Positions 1-4,317 of a stretch of DNA of 5,533 nucleotides are shown here, one piece after another. Position numbers and translations under genes: made by a program. The notes under the pieces were generated by a model. That model was not told the origin of the DNA. It worked only from the letters and a program-made list of their open reading frames with translations, and made no database searches. The stretch lies in the NCBI GenBank assembly GCA_025354075.1, contig JANXNO010000446.1:1-5533 (forward strand), written 5' to 3'. How positions within the stretch are numbered: position 1 is the stretch's first letter; every line of letters begins with the position of its first letter. Origin of the DNA: Burkholderiales bacterium (GTDB lineage: Bacteria; Pseudomonadota; Gammaproteobacteria; Burkholderiales; Casimicrobiaceae).

Positions 1-29
1 CCCTTCGCCACATAACCACTCACGCCAGC

Positions 30-281
30 ATGTCTGACACTCCAAGCAACCCGCCGCTCCCCGATCACCTGTCTGCCGACCCTAAGAGTCCGTTTTACGA
101 TGCTGGGGCGTTCGCGCGTGACATTGGCATTCGCCTTAACGATAAGGAACGCAATGACGTTGAGGAATATTGCGTCAGCGAAGGCTGGGTGCGAGTCCCG
201 GTGGGAAAGACGCGAGATCGCAGGGGGCAGCCGCTGACGATCAAGCTTAAGGGCAAGGTTGAGGCTTATTACCGGATGTAG
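30..281 (+). CDS. DUF3297 family small conserved protein
   Basis: This 83-residue protein matches the DUF3297 family, a group of short soluble proteobacterial proteins of about 80 residues with no established biochemical role. The recognisable block is VEEYCVSEGWVRVPVGKT at residues 44-61, followed by DR-G-PLTIKLKG at 63-75 and a VE-Y end at 77-80, which runs almost to the C-terminus as is usual for the family. The N-terminus is proline-rich and has the common LPDHLSADPKSPFYD opening (residues 10-24). There is no signal peptide or membrane segment, so it is probably cytoplasmic. The ATG at 30 gives the usual family length, although no clear Shine-Dalgarno sequence is visible in the 29 bases upstream. 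Its promoter, if it has its own, lies outside the window. It is separated by 122 bases from the next gene and appears to be functionally independent of it. The family call is firm; the function is unknown. Confidence 0.9.
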   Translation: MSDTPSNPPLPDHLSADPKSPFYDAGAFARDIGIRLNDKERNDVEEYCVSEGWVRVPVGKTRDRRGQPLTIKLKGKVEAYYRM

Positions 282-345
282 TGTCTTGCCGGAGCACCGC
301 AGATCCAGATTCGGGGCCGCTGCGACCAAGGCGGTTTGACGTCAG

Positions 346-374
346 TTGACAACCCTGGCTGCACCCGCTTAAAA
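346..374 (+). promoter_or_regulatory. Putative sigma70-type promoter for the 404-1272 gene pair
   Basis: A perfect TTGACA -35 hexamer (346-351) is followed, after exactly 17 bases, by TTAAAA (369-374), which keeps three of the six -10 consensus bases. Transcription would start near 381 and give a leader of about 23 bases to the ATG at 404. The -35 overlaps a small symmetrical element: GTCA-GT-TGAC (341-350), next to the perfect 8-base palindrome TGACGTCA (337-344). A repressor or activator could bind there, but no regulator is identified. An AAGGAG at 373-378 sits inside the promoter region and is too far from the start to be the ribosome binding site; AGGGG at 394-398, five bases before the ATG, fits better. 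Confidence 0.45.
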
Positions 375-403
375 GGAGTCTGCACAACGCTGCAGGGGCA
401 TTT

Positions 404-871
404 ATGACTATCTCCGACACCGAACTTACGGCGACGCTCGGCAAAAACATTTCGCAGTTTTGCACGACCGGCTTCACCAACGACAGCGACAACCACTGTG
501 CGCACTTCGTGAGTCACGTGTTGGGGATTCACTTTGGCTACCAGTGCAATGGCACGACCAACAGGCCGGGCACTGGCGCATCCATACGTTGCGATGAGGT
601 GTACAACCGGATTGCGCGACGCGGACCGTTGGGTGCGACCCGTCCTGAAAATGGTTGGCTGATTTTCGCCACACCGCGCCACAACATGCGCGGCAACCAT
701 ATGGGTAATGCGCCCAAGAAGCATGTCGGCATCTATAGCAACGATAAGGTTTTCAACTACAAAAACGACGTCGACATGGTGGTGGCCGATGTGCTGAGTC
801 ACTTTCACGCCCGACTCCAGGAAGCGTACGCGGACACGACCGTGACGCTTTACTACGCGGCCTTGACGTGA
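404..871 (+). CDS. NlpC/P60-like (CHAP-like) cysteine peptidase, candidate peptidoglycan amidase
   Basis: This 155-residue protein carries the layout of a minimal NlpC/P60 or CHAP papain-like hydrolase. The candidate nucleophile is Cys32 in NHCAHFVSHVLG (residues 30-41), the usual C-A-x-F-V helix start. The candidate base is His107 in KKHVGIYSNDKVFNY (105-119), which matches the family's HVGIY strand. Asn118, on the next strand, is in the place of the third polar catalytic residue. Enzymes of this fold usually cut peptide or amide bonds in the cell-wall stem peptide. The whole protein is the domain: there is no signal peptide, SH3 or LysM domain, so it cannot reach peptidoglycan through Sec by itself. 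The ATG at 404 is supported by AGGGG at 394-398. Its stop codon overlaps the start of the next gene, which encodes an exported cysteine-rich protein; this suggests an effector with its immunity partner. Other readings are a non-wall peptidase or a phage-derived hydrolase. The fold is moderately sure; the effector role is inferred. Confidence 0.7.
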   Translation: MTISDTELTATLGKNISQFCTTGFTNDSDNHCAHFVSHVLGIHFGYQCNGTTNRPGTGASIRCDEVYNRIARRGPLGATRPENGWLIFATPRHNMRGNHMGNAPKKHVGIYSNDKVFNYKNDVDMVVADVLSHFHARLQEAYADTTVTLYYAALT

Positions 872-1272
872 TGAATGCATCGGCTTGCGGACTCGCACGT
901 CTGTTTGCGTTGCTACTGGCCTCCTGCACGTTTTGCGGCGTGGCCTCGGGCGTGGATGACGCGGCAGCTGACACAACAATGGCGCTGCGTTCGCTTCTGA
1001 TGTTGTCGCATCGAACGATTCCGAAGTCCTCCTCATGCTTTGGCGACTACGGCCAGCGCGGCCCCCCGAAAGTCAACGATTTGCTCGCGGTGCAACTGAG
1101 CAATCTGTCTGCAGGTCACAACGCCATTCGGGGTGCCTGCGCACACCAGCGTTGTAGCCTGCGTATTACGCATGACGGTGGCAGCGAAGATGTCTCGTCG
1201 GCCGAGATCCGGTTTACGGTGAACGCGGGCAGGGCGAATATTTCATCGCTTCAGTGCGTCATGACGCCCTGA
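871..1272 (+). CDS. Small exported cysteine-rich protein, probable lipoprotein; candidate immunity partner
   Basis: I recognise no named family. From the ATG at 871 the product has 133 residues. Its N-terminus has Arg10, a hydrophobic core LFALLLA, and a lipobox LASC with Cys19 as the modified residue, so it is probably an outer- or inner-membrane-anchored periplasmic lipoprotein. A type I signal peptide cut near residues 25-28 is the alternative. The mature part has four cysteines (56, 90, 95, 129), enough for two disulfides. Its C-terminal half looks beta-rich: CSLRITHDGGSEDVSSAEI (95-113), then a strand, and the ending SLQCVMTP. The start overlaps the upstream stop as TGATG, and a GTG at 868 is also in frame. 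No strong Shine-Dalgarno is visible, so translation is probably coupled to the peptidase gene. Periplasmic location, disulfides and coupling to a wall-hydrolase-like gene match known amidase immunity proteins in architecture, but not in recognisable sequence. Confidence 0.65.
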   Translation: MNASACGLARLFALLLASCTFCGVASGVDDAAADTTMALRSLLMLSHRTIPKSSSCFGDYGQRGPPKVNDLLAVQLSNLSAGHNAIRGACAHQRCSLRITHDGGSEDVSSAEIRFTVNAGRANISSLQCVMTP

Positions 1273-1289
1273 TTGCGCTGAACTGCCGC

Positions 1290-1937
1290 TTATTTGCCCG
1301 CCGCAAGTTCCTTTTTAATTGCGATCTCGTCTTCTTCGCGGAAGCGCCGATTGCCGCATTGATCGCGCCACGCTGTCATTTGTTTTTGATGTGGCTCGAC
1401 GCGGTCGTTGATGGATTTGTTGCGTTCATTGATGGGTGCAATGCGCGCATTCAGGGCATTGATCCGTTCAAGTTGCGCCGTTTGCGCTGCGTTGAAACTC
1501 GCAATGTTTCTTTGCAGCAGGCGATCGCGTTCGACCAGTTTAGTGCGCTCCGCTTCGTAATCCGCTTTTTCGGCATCGGTTTTGGCCGACTGCCCTTTCG
1601 TCTCCAGCGCTGACACCAGCGTCGCCAGCTCGTCGCGCTCCACTACAATACTCGCCGAGCGGCCGCGAGCGTCCGCATTGGCCTGATTCACCTCGGCCTG
1701 CTCTGCCTTGATCGCGTCCTGGTCGCGCGTGAACGCCGCCTGCTCTTGCAGGATTTCTGCTGCCATCAATTTGTTGGCTTGTTCGAGCTTCATGCACGCG
1801 CGCAGCTCGGCGATGGTCATGATTTTGTCGCTGCGAGCGGGTGCCTGGGCAACGGCGAGGTTTGCGCCTAACGCGACAATGGTCGCGCAAGCGCACAGCG
1901 ATTGGCGGACAACGGCAGGGATGAAATTTGTTTTCAC
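1290..1937 (-). CDS. Exported coiled-coil protein of unknown function
   Basis: I do not recognise a named family. With the GTG start at 1937 the product has 215 residues and opens with a convincing Sec signal: MKTNF, a hydrophobic core around LCACATIVALGANLAV, and a likely cut after AQA at residue 32. The mature protein is almost entirely charged, alanine- and glutamate-rich helix (about 37-185) with heptad-like spacing, as in MTIAELRACMKLEQANKLMA and AERTKLVERDRLLQRNIASF. Its only two cysteines are Cys48, in the first helix, and Cys194, in WRDQCGNRRFREEDEIAIKK near the end. They are well placed to staple the two ends of an antiparallel helical hairpin in the periplasm. A TTG at 1970 gives an in-frame 11-residue extension bounded by a stop codon; neither start has a clear ribosome binding site, and the signal peptide favours 1937. 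The gene converges on the lipoprotein gene. A structural or scaffold role is only a guess. Confidence 0.75.
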   Translation of the reverse strand: MKTNFIPAVVRQSLCACATIVALGANLAVAQAPARSDKIMTIAELRACMKLEQANKLMAAEILQEQAAFTRDQDAIKAEQAEVNQANADARGRSASIVVERDELATLVSALETKGQSAKTDAEKADYEAERTKLVERDRLLQRNIASFNAAQTAQLERINALNARIAPINERNKSINDRVEPHQKQMTAWRDQCGNRRFREEDEIAIKKELAAGK

Positions 1938-2035
1938 GGGGCAGCGGCAGGTTAATAAGTCGATGCCCAACTAGTGAGCGGCCTGGGCGCGAGTTTACTA
2001 ATTCCTCGCCGTCATGCGCTCGGCCCGCTGGACAT

Positions 2036-2066
2036 GCCGCACGTCAGCGACGTACTGTGCAGCGGC
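2036..2066 (+). repeat. Bulged stem-loop
   Basis: The perfect inverted pair ACGTC-AGC-GACGT (2041-2053) is capped on the outside by GCCGC (2036-2040) pairing with GCGGC (2062-2066), with an eight-base bulge (2054-2061) on the 3' side. The outer arm shares two bases with the next hairpin (2065-2087), so the two structures compete slightly. As DNA, the inner 13 bases could equally be a dyad binding site. No function is assigned. Confidence 0.4.
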
Positions 2067-2087
2067 TGAAAAATCAGTTCAGCTTTT
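2065..2087 (+). terminator. Weak terminator-like hairpin
   Basis: GCTGAA (2065-2070) pairs with TTCAGC (2078-2083) around a seven-base loop, and four T follow (2084-2087). The stem has six base pairs, only half of them G-C, so termination would be inefficient. No plus-strand gene lies immediately upstream, since the nearest plus-strand gene ends at 1272. It would therefore act on a small RNA or on read-through transcription. Confidence 0.35.
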
Positions 2088-2102
2088 CATTAAAGGCCCT
2101 AT

Positions 2103-2131
2103 TTGACATGGGCTAACCCCGTATTTATTGC
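2103..2131 (+). promoter_or_regulatory. Putative promoter upstream of the 2346 gene or of a small RNA
   Basis: TTGACA (2103-2108) is a perfect -35 hexamer. After exactly 17 bases comes TATTGC (2126-2131), a poor -10 that keeps the first three consensus bases. A start near 2138 would put the strong terminator hairpin (2164-2184) about 25 bases into the transcript. The output would then be either a very short RNA or a leader whose read-through feeds the gene at 2346. The weak -10 keeps confidence low. Confidence 0.3.
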
Positions 2132-2163
2132 AAATGTCGCTTTTTAGGCTAAATGCGTTCTAT

Positions 2164-2184
2164 GCCCAGTGTGCCTGGGCTTTT
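2164..2184 (+). terminator. Intrinsic (rho-independent) terminator
   Basis: GCCCAG (2164-2169) and CTGGGC (2175-2180) form a perfect six-base-pair, G-C-rich stem with a TGTGC loop, followed directly by TTTT (2181-2184). This is the standard form on the plus strand. On the minus strand the hairpin is not followed by a T run, so it acts in one direction only. No coding sequence ends just before it, and the gene it would protect or attenuate starts 162 bases downstream, at 2346. A second possible pairing, GCTTTT (2179-2184) with AAAAGC (2190-2195), uses the last two stem bases and the T run. It is too weak to call an antiterminator. Confidence 0.6.
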
Positions 2185-2345
2185 CACATAAAAGCTGCTA
2201 TCGGATTTTCGTCAACTGGCGGGGCGCGCATTTCACCGATGTAACGTTCCGTAACAGTGCGCGTTGGCCCGGCGGCACTGCGCTGGCGTCTATGCAAGTA
2301 CGATCAAACAACACTCAGTTGCGCGATCCAAATGCAAGGCCTACT

Positions 2346-3353
2346 ATGAAACAGCACATCACCGCCGTCTACAACCAGGAAGAAATCGTTCGCGTCTTTC
2401 GCTCGTTTGCCTATGCCAAACTGCTGGCAACGCAAAGCCGGGTGGAGAACTATCGCGGCCTGTTCTTTGAACCGTGGATCGTGACGCGGACTGAGATTGT
2501 GCAGCCGTGGCGATCACGCGAAGAGCTGGCGCGGCTGATCAATGAGGAGGTGAAAATTCAGCGCGACCACTTGCTCAAGCTGTTGAGCAGCGGACATGGC
2601 CCAGCGGTGCTGCATCAATTCATGAAGTCACTGCGCAAGGCAACGCTGTCGTTTTTTGAGGCGTACCGCATGATGGAAGCTGAAAATTCGCAGATCAACG
2701 AGGACGCGGCGTACGTGCTGGGCATCAGTCAACGCAGTGCGGCGGTGGCACGCGCCTGCGCTGATATTTCGCTGGCGTGGATTGGGCTCTTAAGCGGGCC
2801 TGCGGTGATTGGCTGGAACCTGGCGTCACGCCGATTCATTCTGTATCAGGCCGAGGCGACGATGCCGTTCATCGTCAGGAAACTGGCCGTGGGGCTGACC
2901 GGTGCCTTTGGCACCAAGCTGGCCGAGAGCTGGGAGCAAGCGGCGAGCGCTGACTTTTTGATGGTGCAAGTACAGAACAACACCCCAGGTTTTGTTGACG
3001 ATTCTTGGAAGATTTTTTTCGCGGCGCTGAACGCGCAAGTAGATCGCACGCTGGTCACCGCGTATCGCAACGAAGTGGGGCAATTGGGCCAGGCAACGAC
3101 CAACCTGTATGGCATGAGTCTGGGCGACCCACGCATAGAACAGGCGGCCGCACGACGCAATGCATTGATGAACTCGGCACGCACTGCCGGTGGCCGCCTG
3201 AACGCGATGGATCGCGTAACGCCCGTTTTGAGCACACTCGGCGGCGGCGTGAAGTTTTTGTTCAAGGCAGCGGCTTACGGCCTGACGATCAAAGCCACGG
3301 GAGAAAGCCTGGTGCTGTTGCGTGACCAGTGGCAGCTTGATACGCGCAAGTAG
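2346..3353 (+). CDS. Uncharacterised helical protein with glycine-rich hydrophobic segments
   Basis: I do not recognise this 335-residue protein. The ATG at 2346 is chosen because AAGG (2336-2339) sits six bases upstream. The frame stays open to a GTG at 2169, but that start lies inside the terminator hairpin, and the extra 59 residues look non-coding; an ATG at 2292 is a weaker option. There is no signal peptide. Residues 11-125 are charged amphipathic helix. Hydrophobic segments with small residues follow: 138-160 (ISLAWIGLLSGPAVIGWNLA in its core), 176-190 (IVRKLAVGLTGAFGT) and 291-315 (LSTLGGGVKFLFKAAAYGLT in its core). Between them lie soluble helices, including a polar stretch with NNTPGFVDDSW (211-221). 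Helical soluble regions around glycine-rich, membrane-inserting hairpins are seen in some pore-forming effectors and in membrane-associated scaffold proteins, but nothing proves either. A hairpin follows the stop codon by two bases. Confidence 0.75.
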   Translation: MKQHITAVYNQEEIVRVFRSFAYAKLLATQSRVENYRGLFFEPWIVTRTEIVQPWRSREELARLINEEVKIQRDHLLKLLSSGHGPAVLHQFMKSLRKATLSFFEAYRMMEAENSQINEDAAYVLGISQRSAAVARACADISLAWIGLLSGPAVIGWNLASRRFILYQAEATMPFIVRKLAVGLTGAFGTKLAESWEQAASADFLMVQVQNNTPGFVDDSWKIFFAALNAQVDRTLVTAYRNEVGQLGQATTNLYGMSLGDPRIEQAAARRNALMNSARTAGGRLNAMDRVTPVLSTLGGGVKFLFKAAAYGLTIKATGESLVLLRDQWQLDTRK

Positions 3354-3355
3354 CG

Positions 3356-3373
3356 ACGGCGCGGACACGCCGT
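3356..3373 (+). terminator. Hairpin after the 2346-3353 gene, possible terminator
   Basis: ACGGCG (3356-3361) and CGCCGT (3368-3373) form a perfect six-base-pair, G-C-rich stem with a six-base loop, starting three bases after the TAG stop. What follows (TCTGC) is only weakly T-rich, so termination may be partial. The position suggests the end of the upstream transcript, with separate transcription of the NnrU gene, but no strong promoter is visible in 3374-3473. Confidence 0.4.
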
Positions 3374-3473
3374 TCTGCACTATTGAATCTGCCGCCCAAA
3401 GGCACCAGAAACAGCCCCAATTCTTGAGTGCAACGCTATGCTTCGCGCTGATTTGTTTTGGGGGGTGGCGGAC

Positions 3474-4052
3474 ATGACGTATCTCATCGCGGGTTTGATC
3501 ATCTTTCTTGGTGTGCACATGACGCGTGTGGTGGCCGACAACTGGCGCGCGGCGACCATCTCGCGCATCGGCGACGGCGGATGGAAGGGCGCGTATTCGT
3601 TACTGTCGGCGATTGGCCTGGGCTTGATCGTGTGGGGCTTCGGCGTGGCGCGGCAAACGCCAGAGGTGCTGTGGACGACGCCGTCATGGGGGCGTGGCGC
3701 GGCAGCAGCGCTGATGCTGGTGAGCTTTGTGCTGCTGGCGGGCTACCACTCGCGGCAGAGCCATGTGAGCGTGGCGGTGCGCCACCCGATGCTGGCGGGG
3801 GTGATCGCTTTTGCAGTGGCGCATCTGCTCGCCAACGACACGCTCGCGGACGCCGTGCTGTTCGGGTCCTTTCTGGTGTGGTCAGTCGTAACCTATTTGA
3901 GCTGCCTGGCGCGCGACCGTCGCGAAGGCAAGCGTTACCCGCAACCCGTTCTGAAAAAAACCGTGATCGCCGTGGTGCTTGGCGTAGTGCTGTGGCTGGT
4001 GTTTGCCAAGTGGCTACACCTGTGGCTGATCGGTGTTTCGCCGATGGGGTAG
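3474..4052 (+). CDS. NnrU family integral membrane protein
   Basis: This is a 192-residue NnrU family protein. The family was named for a Rhodobacter gene linked to nitric oxide and denitrification metabolism and is related to plant 15-cis-zeta-carotene isomerase (Z-ISO), a heme-dependent membrane enzyme. The match is clear: MTYLIAGLIIFLGVHMTRVV (1-20) with His15; W-R and IGDGGWKGAYSL (32-43); LIVWGFGVARQ (51-61); RHPMLAGV (103-110); and AHLLANDTLADAVLFGSF (116-133). About five or six membrane segments are visible, near 2-20, 41-60, 77-91, 107-121, 126-144 and 163-187. His15, His104 and His117 are candidate metal or heme ligands by family comparison. The ATG at 3474 fits the family N-terminus and has a G-rich ribosome binding site (3460-3468); an in-frame ATG at 3438 adds 12 residues and is less likely. 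No nitrite or nitric oxide reductase gene is nearby, so a denitrification role here is unproven. Confidence 0.92.
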   Translation: MTYLIAGLIIFLGVHMTRVVADNWRAATISRIGDGGWKGAYSLLSAIGLGLIVWGFGVARQTPEVLWTTPSWGRGAAAALMLVSFVLLAGYHSRQSHVSVAVRHPMLAGVIAFAVAHLLANDTLADAVLFGSFLVWSVVTYLSCLARDRREGKRYPQPVLKKTVIAVVLGVVLWLVFAKWLHLWLIGVSPMG

Positions 4053-4317
4053 GCACAAATCGTCAGATTAGTCTGTAAGCCTGGCCCTGCACTAGGCGAG
4101 CGCTGCATCGCTGTTGCGACGATTTCATGCGCCCAGCTAGGCAGCGCCCGCTGATTTCGATTTTGTCGCGTTCAGCATTCCACGTTAAGGGACGGGGTAT
4201 ACACTTTTCCCATAGTGACTAGCCGCGCGATTGACGCGGCGGTTCCATATTCTTTCGGCAACCACAGTTGTGGCGCGAGATGATTTTTGCGGTTCGCCGC
4301 GTGAAGGAGGAAGACTG
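4053..4317 (+). promoter_or_regulatory. Leader and promoter region of the sugar dehydrogenase gene
   Basis: These 265 bases contain no gene. A stem GCCGCG (4222-4227) / CGCGGC (4235-4240) with a seven-base loop, and the small dyad CCACA-GT-TGTGG (4262-4273), lie in the probable 5' leader and could be operator or RNA elements. TATACA at 4198-4203 resembles a -10 box, but no good -35 stands at the right distance, so no promoter is placed. The ribosome binding site is excellent: AAGGAGG at 4304-4310, seven bases before the ATG at 4318, which fixes that start. No strong terminator for the NnrU gene was found. Confidence 0.4.

Larger units (their letters stand above)
1938..2345. other. Intergenic region with hairpins and no convincing gene
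   Basis: This stretch of about 400 bases separates the divergent genes at 1937 (-) and 2346 (+). Short open frames exist on the plus strand (for example 1928-2116 and the upstream extension 2169-2345), but they lack ribosome binding sites and family-like sequence. The middle part, about 2067-2200, is visibly richer in A and T than the flanking genes. It holds a complex stem-loop (2036-2066), a second stem followed by four T (2065-2087), a promoter-like pair (2103-2131) and a strong intrinsic terminator (2164-2184), all reading best on the plus strand. This suggests a small transcribed RNA or a leader controlling the gene at 2346. No inverted terminal repeats, target duplications, tRNA or integron core sites were seen. 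Confidence 0.6.

Noticed and set aside
269..1036. Long minus-strand open frame (255 codons) opposite the peptidase and lipoprotein genes
   Set aside because: It is Arg/His/Val-rich with no motif and overlaps two plus-strand genes that have a recognisable motif, signals and coupling. It is a shadow frame.
1928..2116. Short plus-strand frame of 62 codons across the start of the coiled-coil gene
   Set aside because: It has no ribosome binding site or recognisable protein character and overlaps the signal-peptide region of the opposite gene.
2169..2345. N-terminal extension of the 2346 gene from GTG at 2169
   Set aside because: The start lies inside the terminator hairpin with no ribosome binding site, and the 59 residues do not look like protein of this gene. 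The ATG at 2346 has AAGG at good spacing.
3499..4056. Long minus-strand open frame opposite the NnrU gene
   Set aside because: Its Ala/Pro/Ser/Arg-rich composition is typical of the antisense of a G+C-rich gene, while the plus strand has a clear family match.
4057..4125. Inverted repeat AAATCGTC / GACGATTT after the NnrU gene
   Set aside because: The arms are only eight bases with a 53-base spacer and no T run, so it is neither a convincing terminator nor a mobile-element end.
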